DNA of 63,165 bases from Cyanobacteria bacterium SW_9_44_58 (lineage in GTDB: Bacteria > Cyanobacteriota > Cyanobacteriia > Cyanobacteriales > Rubidibacteraceae), in the NCBI GenBank assembly GCA_003021905.1, contig PXPI01000009.1:1-63165 (forward strand), written 5' to 3'. This document shows positions 54,685 through 63,129 of this stretch, in pieces (position 1 is the first letter of the stretch; each line of letters opens with the position of its first letter). A model generated the notes under the pieces. That model was not told where the DNA came from. It was given only the letters and a program-made list of their open reading frames with translations, and made no database searches. Both the position numbers and the translations under genes were made by a program.

Positions 54685-55503
54685 TTAAAGGGTTATAATT
54701 TTTTCCATTAGCCAATTTAACCATTTACCATTATAAGGATTTGTCATCTGTGCAATCGCGCTTTCTGAGTAGTCATCCCGATAAAAGCTAATAATGTTGC
54801 CATAAACAGCATTATTAAGAAAAATCTGATCTGGATCTAAATCTTGAGATTGCAAATTAAAGGTTTTAGTCCTTGCGTTGGGAGCGTAATCAACCATAAT
54901 ACTAAATCCATAGCCGCATTTTTGCAAAGTTTCCAGACATTTCATTGTCCCCGTTAGAAACTTTGGCGACCAACCTTTTTTGCCATCATAGCGACGACAT
55001 CCTCCTCCATATTCAAACATAACAACTTGGGGAAGTTGTGAGGAAGATAACTTCTTTAATTGGTCAATAACCACAATTTCCCAACCTTCAATATCTAGCT
55101 TGAGACAAGTAATTTTGGAAGTAGCAGTATTTTTTAACAACTCTAATAAATTCATTGTCGGGACGAGTTTTGTCTTTTTAGAAGACGCAAACCATTCTGA
55201 TTCGAGAGAATTAAAATTACCATTAGCTAGACTTGCAAAGCGTCCTAAATATAAAGTTTGAGTTCCATTCCGATCAGATAAACAATATTCTAGCAACTGA
55301 ATAGAACGACGTTTACAAATACGGCGTAATTTCCAGTTTGGAAAAGGTTCAACTGCAACACTGGAAAATCCTAGCTGGGAAAATAAATCGCAATAAAATG
55401 CAAAGTTTCCCACACCAACATCTAAACAAACCCCTTCTCGATTAGGATCAATATTTGGTAAAAGTTCTTTTAGTAAAAATTGACAACAGGCTTCAACACG
55501 CAT
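54685..55503 (-). CDS. FkbM family methyltransferase
   Basis: The 272-residue protein has the FkbM fold. The SAM motif is VCLDVGVGNFAFYCDLF with VAVEPFPNWKLRRI, then LDIEGWEIVVIDQLKKL and VVMFEYGGG. FkbM enzymes methylate sugar or polyketide hydroxyl groups; the target here is unknown. Nearby genes (an ABC ATPase and a decarboxylase) do not suggest a substrate. Its length is near the family average. Confidence 0.85.
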   Translation of the reverse strand: MRVEACCQFLLKELLPNIDPNREGVCLDVGVGNFAFYCDLFSQLGFSSVAVEPFPNWKLRRICKRRSIQLLEYCLSDRNGTQTLYLGRFASLANGNFNSLESEWFASSKKTKLVPTMNLLELLKNTATSKITCLKLDIEGWEIVVIDQLKKLSSSQLPQVVMFEYGGGCRRYDGKKGWSPKFLTGTMKCLETLQKCGYGFSIMVDYAPNARTKTFNLQSQDLDPDQIFLNNAVYGNIISFYRDDYSESAIAQMTNPYNGKWLNWLMEKIITL

Positions 55504-55635
55504 ATTTGGGTGGAATCATCTTTTCAGAATTATTTCTATTTTACTAAAAAAAGAGATGGCGGTATTAAAAATTAATGATAATTTTTATCGTATCATCTTT
55601 TGAGATAAAAAATATATATATCGCCAAAAAATAAT

Positions 55636-56625
55636 TTATTGGCTGGTCTCGATACCTTGTTTTCGCAACTGTTGTAAGAAAAATTCTTCTAAGGAGACGC
55701 GGGCTAATTTTAGTTCTAACACTTCCGCATTCATTTGTTTTAATGCCGCTAAAAAGGTTTCTAAATTCGTTCCTGATTTGAGTTGACCAAACCACCGATT
55801 GTCACTAAAGTCAAGATTATTGACCCATTGCCGTAATTGTTCAGAATTGCCTCCTCGTCCCACAACTTGATAGATATCTTTACTTCCCAGCAATTCATCT
55901 AAGGAACCGGAACAAATAATATCTCCTTGAGCTAAAATGGCAACGCGATCGCAGATTTGTTCCACATCGCCTAAAACATGAGAATTAAAAAAGATAGTTT
56001 TGCCCTGTTCTTTCAATGCTAAAATAATCTGACGGATTTGATACCGACCAATGGGATCCAACCCGGACATGGGTTCATCTAAAAAGACGAGTTCTGGGTC
56101 ATTAATTAAGGCTTGTGCCATGCCAATCCGTTGCAGCATTCCCTTGGAATATTGGCGCAGTTGTTTCTTTTTGGCGGTTTTGCTATCAATGCCAACGGTA
56201 TCAATTAATTCGGGGATGCGTTGCTTTTGCGTGGCAGGAGGAATTTGAAAGAGTCCGGCAGTAAATTGTAAAAATTCCCAAGCAGTGAGAAAATCGTAAA
56301 GATAGGGGTTCTCTGGCAAGTAGCCAATGCGTTGTTTCACGGCGCGATCGCTGATGGGTTTTCCTAGCAACACTGCCCGTCCCGAACTCGCCCGGACAAT
56401 TCCCAGTAGAATTTTCAACAGAGTGGTTTTGCCTGCCCCATTGGGACCGAGTAAACCAAAGGTTTCTCCTTCATACACGCTCAGCGTACAGCCTTTGAGC
56501 GATTCTACTTTTTGATTTAACCAAAATCCCGTACGATAGACTTTTTTTAAGTCCCAAGTTTGTACGGCACGAGTAGGTTCTTGGTCAGCAATCGCTGCCT
56601 CAGGCTTGGGCGTAACAGAATCCAT
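55636..56625 (-). CDS. ABC transporter ATP-binding protein
   Basis: The 329-residue ATPase has Walker A GLLGPNGAGKTTLLKILLG, the signature RQYSKGMLQRIGMAQAL, Walker B ELVFLDEPMSGLDPIGR and an H-loop in FFNSHVLGDVEQICDRVA. About 90 residues after the nucleotide-binding domain have the CcmA/NatA-type C-terminal extension. An N-terminal extension before YRTGFWLNQKVESL is also present. No permease gene is adjacent, so the exporter partner must be elsewhere. Such stand-alone ATPases serve gliding, bacitracin or sodium exporters, but no choice is justified. Confidence 0.88.
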   Translation of the reverse strand: MDSVTPKPEAAIADQEPTRAVQTWDLKKVYRTGFWLNQKVESLKGCTLSVYEGETFGLLGPNGAGKTTLLKILLGIVRASSGRAVLLGKPISDRAVKQRIGYLPENPYLYDFLTAWEFLQFTAGLFQIPPATQKQRIPELIDTVGIDSKTAKKKQLRQYSKGMLQRIGMAQALINDPELVFLDEPMSGLDPIGRYQIRQIILALKEQGKTIFFNSHVLGDVEQICDRVAILAQGDIICSGSLDELLGSKDIYQVVGRGGNSEQLRQWVNNLDFSDNRWFGQLKSGTNLETFLAALKQMNAEVLELKLARVSLEEFFLQQLRKQGIETSQ

Positions 56626-56930
56626 CCGATCTCCCCTACAATACGTCCCTTTCCATTATTCCCTAAAACCGGTAAATTTCATCAAGCTAAATGCATGATT
56701 GATCCCGAATCATTGAAATCGCTGTCTCTGATTCAAAAGCTCATTTTTCCCATTTCATCTATCTTGAGAGAGACAACTGACACGCGATCGCAACAATTTT
56801 AAAAGTTTTTTATATTTTTTTAAAGAAAATGTTTATCATAAACCATTGTCGGAATAAACAGTGTTATTGAGTGTTTAGAATGTGAAACTACAAAATGGAG
56901 AATTCCATCATTGTCTCAATTAGTTTCGTT

Positions 56931-57272
56931 ATGGCATATATATTCGATATCGTTGGTGTTACTCCCATCGGAAAATTTGTTCAATTTCAACACCAATTTG
57001 CCAGAAACCCCAATCGCAGCAAAACCTATCTTGGCAGTTACGATTGTTCCTTAGATGGTTTGATTAAAGCCACAAAGATGATTCCCTATAAACCAAATTG
57101 GGATTGGGATCAAGTTTTACAGGAAATTGTGAATTTTTGGATGAAGTCGGAAGAATCTATCCAACACTGGCATCAACAATTAAAAGAAGTCAGAGAAGAA
57201 AGTTTATTGGTGGCACGTGTCACTAATTCTGAAAAACTTCGCCAAGAATTTGAATGGTTATTTGATCAATAG
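56931..57272 (+). CDS. Conserved cyanobacterial protein of unknown function (113 residues)
   Basis: I chose the ATG starting MAYIFDIVGVTPIGKFVQF over an upstream ATG whose extra residues look non-coding. The protein is soluble, with QFARNPNRSKTYLGSYDCSL, MIPYKPNWDWDQVLQEIVNFW and a C-terminal helix EKLRQEFEWLFDQ. I do not recognise a named family. Trp-rich and helical regions suggest a small binding protein. A hairpin at 57383-57409 could terminate its message. Confidence 0.6.
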   Translation: MAYIFDIVGVTPIGKFVQFQHQFARNPNRSKTYLGSYDCSLDGLIKATKMIPYKPNWDWDQVLQEIVNFWMKSEESIQHWHQQLKEVREESLLVARVTNSEKLRQEFEWLFDQ

Positions 57273-57416
57273 GGAATTGTAAGGGGAATAGCTTCAGCAA
57301 GCGTTGCTTCCCCTTAATTGGAAGATGAATTTCTTAGAGAAAAAGAGATCATCAAAAAATTCGCCTAAGCTGATGATATGCTAAGGGATTAGAAGTCCAT
57401 AAATCCCTTGATTTTC

Positions 57417-57581
57417 ATGACGAAAGGACAAATTGTTGCCATCATTACCGGTGCAATTTCTATCTTAATTGCCGTTGCTTATCTGGTTTTAGTGTTTATT
57501 CTCGATACCCGGGGAGAAATGAAACCTGCTCCTGTTAGCCAAACACCGCCAGTGATTCAGCTTGATTCAGCAATCAATTGA
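57417..57581 (+). CDS. Small membrane-anchored peptide (54 residues)
   Basis: An ATG at 57417 encodes MTKGQIVAIITGAISILIA, then VAYLVLVFILDTRGEMKP, then a Pro/Gln-rich tail ending in QLDSAIN. The first 30 residues form one membrane span and the tail is soluble. A perfect 8-bp hairpin, AAGGGATT (57383-57390) with AATCCCTT (57402-57409), ends 7 bases before the ATG. It could be a terminator of the gene before it or a translational control. The 3' end overlaps the convergent acyltransferase pseudogene by 25 bases. I do not recognise a family. Confidence 0.5.
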   Translation: MTKGQIVAIITGAISILIAVAYLVLVFILDTRGEMKPAPVSQTPPVIQLDSAIN

Positions 57582-58388
57582 TTGAGATTGCCCTGCATTT
57601 GTTGTAAAACTGTGTGATAGCATTGCTCTACGTAATTGGAATCTTGGGCAGCGTCTCGTCCGCAGCGTTCAAATACAATGGGCGGACATATCCGCAAATG
57701 GATTTTTGCCGGTAGGGGAAAATTCAGCAATGGCCCAAAGCAAATTCCCCAGGGCAACCCTAAATAAATCGGAAATACTTCTGGATCGAGATTAAATAAC
57801 CAAGGCAGGTTTAAGGTTTCTAAAAATGCCTTCATGGGTTCATAGATATCGGCTAAAACAAATAGTGTCTCGTGTGCCCCCCAGGAGACAATGGGAATGA
57901 TGGGAACATTTTCTCGCAACGCTAGTTTAATGAAGCCCTGACGCCCATAAAACTTCACCTGATCGCGCTCCCAGTAAGGACGAAATACTTCTTGGCCGCC
58001 GCCAGGATAAACTAAAACACAAGCCCCTCTCCGTAGGGCAGGAATGGCCATTCGCGGATCAGCGCGGATTTGTTCCCAACTTCGTTGCAATTTCTGCTAA
58101 AGGACCATAAACTTTCCAAACATGGGGATGCATCAGCCCATAAGCTGGTCTCTCTATTCCAAAGCGACAAAACCACTCATAGATAGTCATCATCATATCA
58201 GGGGCAGCGAGGCCACCATTATGGGAACCCACGGCTAAAGCCGCCCCGCTGTCAGGGACATTTTCCCAACCATCGCTTTCCACCTGAAAGTAATGGTCAT
58301 GAAACCATTGCATTTGTTGCATCCAGGCTTTAATGGTTTCTGGATCGCGCTCATCAAGGGACCACCCGGAAAGAGGCGGAACATTCAT
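57557..58388 (-). pseudogene. Lysophospholipid/diacylglycerol-type acyltransferase, frameshifted
   Basis: The gene is split into two overlapping frames on the minus strand. The first (58388-58059) reads WMQQMQWFHDHYFQVESDGWENV, GSHNGGLAAPDMMMTIYEWFC and MHPHVWKVYGPLAEIATKLG. The second (58090-57557) resumes as RADPRMAIPALRRGACVLVYPGGGQEVFRPYW, GFIKLALRENVPIIPIVSWGAHE and IHLRICPPIVFE. These are the acyltransferase motifs (NHxxxD-like SHNGGLAAPD and PGGGQEVFRP). The frames differ by one base near 58060-58090. The first frame overlaps the dxr stop by 4 bases, so it was probably cotranscribed with dxr. In Synechocystis a related acyltransferase (slr2103) makes acylated lipids. It may be a sequencing error. 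Confidence 0.8.
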
Positions 58389-59566
58389 GCGGTGACTGTG
58401 TTTAGAGATTCTGCTGCTGATAATACCTCTTGTCTTGCGGTTTGGTTCACTTCTAGGATATCGTCCAGTGTCGGGGTTTGGGTATTATAGCTGGAAGCGC
58501 GATCGCAGACTGTTTCAATGAGACGCGGAATATCTAAAAAGCCAATTTTCTCTTCTAAAAACAGGGCCACCGCTTGTTCATTCGCGGCATTCAAGACTGC
58601 CGGCATCAATCCTCCTTCCCTGCCAGCAGAATAAGCCAATTGCATACACCGGTATTTATCGTGATCCGGGTCTTTAAAAGTTAAACTTCCTGCTTTGACT
58701 AAATCCAATGGTTCCCAATCGGTATAGAGACGGTCGGGATAAGATAACGCATAAAGCAACGGCAAGCGCATATCGGGCCATCCCAACTGGGCTAATACCG
58801 AGGTATCCTGCAATTCAATGAGGGAGTGAATAATACTCTGGGGATGAATTACAATGTCAATTTGGTCATAATCTAAGCCAAAGAGATAATGCGCCTCAAT
58901 CACTTCTAAGCCTTTATTCATCAAGGTCGCCGAATCAATGGTAATTTTTTGGCCCATGGACCAGTTCGGATGTTTCAAGGCATCAGCAACAGTAACTTCC
59001 GGTAACTTCTCCACCGGCCAATCGCGGAATGCCCCGCCTGAGGCCGTTAATAAAATGCGTCGCAAGCCATTTTCGGGAACACCCTGGAGACATTGAAAAA
59101 TCGCCGAATGTTCTGAATCAGCAGGCAACAACTTGACGCCATATTTTTCCACTAGGGGCAATACCACTGGCGCACCGGAAATTAACGTTTCCTTATTTGC
59201 CAGGGCAATATTTTTACCTGCCTTAATAGCAGCAATCGTCGGCATTAATCCTGCACAACCGACAATGCCAGTGACGACACTTTCTGCGTCCCCATATCTA
59301 GCGACTTCGGCAACGCCTTCCTCACCAGCAAGGATAATGGGAGAATAATCTAGCCTTTGCAACGCCTCTTGCAATTCCGGCAATTTCTCCTCATAGCAGG
59401 TCGCCACAATTTCGGGATGAAACTGTTGCACTTGTTGCGCTAACAGTTCGATATTACTCCCTGCTGCTAATCCGACAATTCTAAATTCTTCGGGATATTG
59501 AGTGGCAATTTCTAGAGTTTGCGTACCAATAGAACCCGTAGAACCGAGGACTGTAATTGATTTCAT
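58385..59566 (-). CDS. dxr: 1-deoxy-D-xylulose 5-phosphate reductoisomerase
   Basis: Dxr converts DXP to MEP using NADPH, the second step of the plastid-type isoprenoid pathway. It has [21 protein letters not shown] at the N-terminus, [41 protein letters not shown] and [21 protein letters not shown]. Length (393 residues) is standard. The stop overlaps the acyltransferase start by 4 bases, indicating a translationally coupled pair. Confidence 0.95.
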   Translation of the reverse strand: MKSITVLGSTGSIGTQTLEIATQYPEEFRIVGLAAGSNIELLAQQVQQFHPEIVATCYEEKLPELQEALQRLDYSPIILAGEEGVAEVARYGDAESVVTGIVGCAGLMPTIAAIKAGKNIALANKETLISGAPVVLPLVEKYGVKLLPADSEHSAIFQCLQGVPENGLRRILLTASGGAFRDWPVEKLPEVTVADALKHPNWSMGQKITIDSATLMNKGLEVIEAHYLFGLDYDQIDIVIHPQSIIHSLIELQDTSVLAQLGWPDMRLPLLYALSYPDRLYTDWEPLDLVKAGSLTFKDPDHDKYRCMQLAYSAGREGGLMPAVLNAANEQAVALFLEEKIGFLDIPRLIETVCDRASSYNTQTPTLDDILEVNQTARQEVLSAAESLNTVTA

Positions 59567-59714
59567 TGTTAATTATTTATTATTTGCGATTTGTTATTTT
59601 TTCCCATTTTCCCCTTATTCTCGTAATTTTGTCATTATTGATTAATTTAATTCTGATTCCTATTGCGATAAATTGCAACTATAATTCGCAATACCGATTA
59701 TACTTCCACCACCC

Positions 59715-60704
59715 ATGACGATTATCTTATCCCGACAAGAGCATCGAGACATTATAAACAGTGCCCATGAAGTCAAACCTCAACACACTGGAGAACTAGA
59801 ACGCTATATTGACTATCCAGAACACTTGGGTCATGCTTATCGCTATAACATCGAATTTCGTCCCGGATTTGAACTGGGAATTAAAGATTGGCATTTCTCG
59901 CAACCGTTAATGGTTAAACAGCCAGAACGAGAACATCCCATTGAATTGAGCTTTTGTTTATCGGGGAATCAAGGAGACTCAGCTTTTGGTCAGAAAAGTT
60001 CAGGAAGTAGTCGCCTTTTTGGCAATGGCATTTGTCCTCAAGGAGACTTAACTTATTTCCCCAATCAGCAAATTTTAAAGGTCGATCTTCATATTGAACC
60101 GGATGTCTTAGAAGCCTTACTCTGTCAGGGGTGCAATTTAATTCCTGAAACTATTCAAACCTTACTGCGCGATCGCAGCGAATGGCTTTATTTTATGTCT
60201 GGAAAAACAACCCCAGGGATGGAACTGGTTTTAAGGCAGATTGTGAATTGTCCCTATCAAAGTTACTTAAAACGGCTCTATCTTGAAAGTAAAGCGTTAG
60301 AGCTTCTGAGCCTACAATTAGAAGAAATATTTAACTCACCCTATAATCCCTCGAAGCAGTTAAACCTATCGGATCAAGATTGCATCCATCATGCTAGAGA
60401 TATTCTCGATAAGCATTTACAGCAAGCCCCAACTTTAAGGGAGTTAGCCTGTCAAGTGGGATTAAATGAAGAGAAACTGAAAAAAGGATTTGAGCAGATG
60501 TTTCAGACAACCCCGTTTCAATATCTGCGCGATCGCCGCTTAGAACAAGCCCAACAACTTTTGCTAGATACTGAGCAATCGATCGAGGAAGTGGCTCGTA
60601 TGATTGGTTATGCCAATCGTAGCAAGTTTGCCGCTGCGTTTCGTAAAAAGTTTGGTGTGAATCCCAAATCTTTGCAATTGCATTCTCGCCATAAAAAGCC
60701 TTAA
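59715..60704 (+). CDS. AraC/XylS family transcriptional regulator (PchR-like)
   Basis: The 329-residue protein has an N-terminal ligand-binding region (FRPGFELGIKDWHFSQPL, IELSFCLSGNQGDSAFG) and a C-terminal double helix-turn-helix: LRELACQVGLNEEKLKKGFEQMF and IEEVARMIGYANRSKFAAAFRKKFGVNPK. The layout matches PchR-type regulators, which in cyanobacteria are linked to iron or siderophore genes; none are nearby here. Effector and targets are unknown. A 148-bp spacer separates it from the divergent dxr gene. Confidence 0.85.
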   Translation: MTIILSRQEHRDIINSAHEVKPQHTGELERYIDYPEHLGHAYRYNIEFRPGFELGIKDWHFSQPLMVKQPEREHPIELSFCLSGNQGDSAFGQKSSGSSRLFGNGICPQGDLTYFPNQQILKVDLHIEPDVLEALLCQGCNLIPETIQTLLRDRSEWLYFMSGKTTPGMELVLRQIVNCPYQSYLKRLYLESKALELLSLQLEEIFNSPYNPSKQLNLSDQDCIHHARDILDKHLQQAPTLRELACQVGLNEEKLKKGFEQMFQTTPFQYLRDRRLEQAQQLLLDTEQSIEEVARMIGYANRSKFAAAFRKKFGVNPKSLQLHSRHKKP

Positions 60705-60746
60705 AGTGTGATTGGAAAAACGCGATCGCAAGGAAAAAGCATTGCT

Positions 60747-61091
60747 TTATTCAGACTCATTCCTTTGAATGAGAGGTTCAATCTGATGAATAAGATTAGG
60801 AATATTGGTTTGAATAGCTTCCCAAAGAATTCCGATATCAACTTCTTGATATTCGTGAACAACTCGATTACGCATTCCACGAATTTTTGCAATTGGAATT
60901 TGAGGATAATGATTGATAAAGTTAGAAGACAAACGATTAACCGCTTCTCCAAGAATAACAATTTGATAAAGAACAGAAGATTGGGTCTTGACATCTTCTG
61001 AAAAACTTCTAAAATCCATATCTTTTGTAAATTCTAGAATTAAGCGTGCTGCCTGAACTATATCAATTAAAACTTCATCATCATTGCTCAT
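60747..61091 (-). CDS. hepT: HepT family toxin (DUF86 RNase)
   Basis: HepT is an HEPN-domain RNase and the toxin of the HepT-MntA system. The catalytic motif Rx4HxY is intact: R74, H79 and Y81 in RGMRNRVVHEYQE. Flanking regions LILEFTKDM, VLYQIVILGEAVNRLS and IAKIRGMRN fit the family. The gene overlaps mntA by 11 bases and is downstream of it, the standard order. In known systems MntA inactivates HepT by AMPylating the tyrosine of the Rx4HxY motif, which is present. The pair is beside an insertion element, as many such modules are. Confidence 0.9.
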   Translation of the reverse strand: MSNDDEVLIDIVQAARLILEFTKDMDFRSFSEDVKTQSSVLYQIVILGEAVNRLSSNFINHYPQIPIAKIRGMRNRVVHEYQEVDIGILWEAIQTNIPNLIHQIEPLIQRNESE

Positions 61092-61440
61092 AAATAATTT
61101 GGAAATGATTTAAGATATTTTGACGACGAATCCAATTGTGGCTCTTTTGAATTGATTTTTTAGTAACAACATCGACTGAACGATTAAATAATTGGCTCAG
61201 TTGTTCTTCGATCGTATCAAGATCAAAAAAGGTGATTTTTGCATTTTCAGCAAAGGAAACTAAGACATCAATATCACTGTCGGAACGAAAATCTTCTCGT
61301 AAAACTGATCCAAATAGAGCTAGTTCGGTAATCTGCCACTGGTGACAAATTTCATGGAGTTCAGCTGTTTTGATATTTAGACGTTGCTGTAAGTTGGAAT
61401 ATTGGAGAGTTATTTTATTATTTGCCTCTGATGCAACCAT
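61081..61440 (-). CDS. mntA: MntA-type minimal nucleotidyltransferase antitoxin
   Basis: The 119-residue protein carries the nucleotidyltransferase motif GSx10DxD intact: G44-S45 and D56, D58 in LFGSVLREDFRSDSDIDVLV. It has an N-terminal extension (LQQRLNIKTAELHEICHQWQ) and ends FQIIYEQ. Such proteins transfer AMP to HepT and neutralise it. The overlap with hepT suggests coupled translation. Together they form a type VII toxin-antitoxin module. Confidence 0.88.
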   Translation of the reverse strand: MVASEANNKITLQYSNLQQRLNIKTAELHEICHQWQITELALFGSVLREDFRSDSDIDVLVSFAENAKITFFDLDTIEEQLSQLFNRSVDVVTKKSIQKSHNWIRRQNILNHFQIIYEQ

Positions 61441-61694
61441 AATCTACTTTTATTTGCTTACGTTAACTATAGTACATGATGACTTTCACTCGTTCAGTGC
61501 TTGGGGAGATTTTAGCCTATTCAGCGAGAATCCTACGACTACAGCCGTTAGGCTTAGTCGTTAGATGGGGCGTATAAACATCTGAGGAAACCTCAGATGA
61601 CAGCCCCTCATGAATCGCTGTCCAACGCTCAAATCTTAACTAGACAGTTTCTTATATCTAAGCTAGGATAAGACTAAAAACTCTCCAGAAAGTC

Positions 61695-62855
61695 ATGCGG
61701 AAAGCCATCAAAGTCAGACTATACCCTAATTCTCAGCAAGAACAGTTACTAGCTCAATCATTTGGTAACTGTCGTTGGCTATGGAATTATGGGCTTAATT
61801 TGATCAACCAGACTTATAAGGAAACTGGTAAAGGGCTTTCTAGCTATGACATCAAGAAACAAATTCCTAGCTTAAAGAAGGAATATGAGTGGTTAAAATT
61901 AACTTATTCTCAATGTCTTCAACAAGTCTGCATCAACTTAAATACTGCCTTTACTAACTTCTTTCAGAAAAGAGCTAAATATCCCAAGTTCAAATCTAAA
62001 CACGGTAAGCAGTCTATTCAGTATCCTCAAAATGTAGAGGTCAAAGAAAACTCCTTAAAATTTCCTAAACTAGGAGAGATTAAGGCAGTTATCCATAGAC
62101 CAATTAAGGGGTCGGTAAAGACTGTAACGATTAGTAAGAATACTTGTGGAGAATACTACGCTTCTATTCTTGTTGAAGATGGAAAAGAACAACCCCCTCC
62201 TCACCTTCGCTCCGGTTACATCTTCCCCAGTGGGGGAGAACGAGAGGGGGGAAAGGCTGTAGGTATTGACTTAGGATTGAATCATTTTGTCATTACCAGC
62301 GATGGAGAAAAATCTGATAATCCTCGTTGGATGGATAGACATGAGAAGAATCTAAAGATTAAGCAACAACAGTTATCTCGAAAACAAAAGGGTTCTAAGA
62401 ACCGAGGAAAGGCTCGGAAAAAGGTCGCTAAGGTTCATAAAAAGGTAGCAAGTTGTAGAGAGGATTTTTTACACAAGCTAAGTCGCAGCTTAGTTGAGGA
62501 AAACCAAGTCATAGCTGTAGAAAATCTCAATGTTAAAGGAATGGTCAAGAATCATAATCTTGCCAAAGCTATCAGCCAAGTCGGTTGGGGGATGTTCTGT
62601 ACTATGCTCAAGTATAAGGCAGAACAAGAGGGTAAGATGTATGTCGAGGTTGACCGTTTCTTCCCTAGTTCTAAAACCTGTAATGTTTGCTTAAACCAAG
62701 TTGATAGTCTTCCGTTGGATGTTCGGAGTTGGACTTGTTCTAACTGTAAAACCACCCATGACAGAGACATCAACGCTGCCATCAATATCAGAGACGAAGG
62801 ACTGCGAATTATTTCCTGTGGGACACGGGATGACAGCTTGGTTCGCCAAGGCTGA
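61695..62855 (+). CDS. tnpB: TnpB-type RNA-guided nuclease of the IS605 family
   Basis: The 386-residue protein has the IS605 OrfB N-terminal domain (KAIKVRLYPNSQQEQLLAQSFGNCRWLWN) and RuvC nuclease residues D192 (GIDLGLNHFVITSDG), E276 (AVENLNVKG) and D358 (DRDINAA). The zinc ribbon is CNVC and CSNC. All catalytic residues are intact, so it may be active. TnpB uses an omega-RNA from its 3' region to cut DNA at the donor site. Odd point: about 20 residues (PPPHLRSGYIFPSGG and following) are inserted before the catalytic Asp. Confidence 0.92.
   Translation: MRKAIKVRLYPNSQQEQLLAQSFGNCRWLWNYGLNLINQTYKETGKGLSSYDIKKQIPSLKKEYEWLKLTYSQCLQQVCINLNTAFTNFFQKRAKYPKFKSKHGKQSIQYPQNVEVKENSLKFPKLGEIKAVIHRPIKGSVKTVTISKNTCGEYYASILVEDGKEQPPPHLRSGYIFPSGGEREGGKAVGIDLGLNHFVITSDGEKSDNPRWMDRHEKNLKIKQQQLSRKQKGSKNRGKARKKVAKVHKKVASCREDFLHKLSRSLVEENQVIAVENLNVKGMVKNHNLAKAISQVGWGMFCTMLKYKAEQEGKMYVEVDRFFPSSKTCNVCLNQVDSLPLDVRSWTCSNCKTTHDRDINAAINIRDEGLRIISCGTRDDSLVRQG
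62193..62254 (+). repeat. Palindromic insertion inside tnpB, in frame
   Basis: CCCCCTC (62193-62199) pairs with GAGGGGG (62244-62250), and TCCCC (62224-62228) pairs with GGGGG (62232-62236) inside. Removing about 60 bp would restore a typical TnpB sequence, where GKE...GKAVGIDLG follow directly. The insertion adds about 20 residues without shifting the frame. It resembles small nested palindromic elements of cyanobacteria. Confidence 0.6.
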
Positions 62856-62978
62856 AAAAGCCTACCGTCAGATGTAAGGCTTGGATTTAAAACCCCATAA
62901 GGGGTATTAATGAAAAGCATTCCTTTGGGTAGGAAGCTCCTTCTACATTGCGTTAGCAATTAGAAGTGAGTAGTTCAC
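62856..62978 (+). ncRNA. Putative omega-RNA scaffold region of the TnpB element
   Basis: The region after the tnpB stop contains consecutive hairpins: AAGCCT/AGGCTT (near 62858 and 62877), ACCCC/GGGGT with an ATAA loop (62892-62905), and the terminal 11-bp bulged stem (62940-62966) before GTTCAC. In characterised TnpB systems this is where the omega-RNA is made, with the guide taken from flanking DNA beyond the right end. This is inference from position and structure; no transcript evidence is available. Confidence 0.45.
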
Positions 62979-63000
62979 AAAAGAATCATGGTGCGCCCTA

Positions 63001-63044
63001 AAAAAAACTTGGTTTTGGGCTCAAAAAAACTTGGTTTTGGATTC
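63001..63044 (+). repeat. Two tandem 22-bp A/T-rich direct repeats
   Basis: Bases 63001-63022 (AAAAAAACTTGGTTTTGGG then CTC) recur at 63023-63044 with two differences (GGC to GAT). They lie 22 bases beyond the IS right end and upstream of the last gene. They may be promoter-spacing repeats or a slippage product. Confidence 0.6.
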
Positions 63045-63129
63045 AAAATGACTCGCGATCGCGCTCCCTCTGTCTCTATACTTGTTGACAATAACTATAA
63101 ATAAAACGAAAAACAGGTGTGAGAGAGAT

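Larger units (their letters stand above)
61536..62978 (+). mobile_element. IS200/IS605 family element, TnpB-only (IS1341-like)
   Basis: Both ends carry similar hairpins with one bulged C and a GTTA loop. The left is 61536-61560 (CGACTA, bulged C, AGCC, GTTA, GGCT, TAGTCG). The right is 62940-62966 (CTTCTA, bulged C, ATTGC, GTTA, GCAAT, TAGAAG), followed by TCAC at 62975-62978. IS200/IS605 transposases bind such bulged hairpins and cut at a tetranucleotide about 10 nt beyond the right one. No TnpA (Y1) gene is present, so mobility would need TnpA in trans. A further perfect 9-bp hairpin lies at 61579-61599. The left boundary may lie some 15-20 bases before 61536. Confidence 0.7.
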
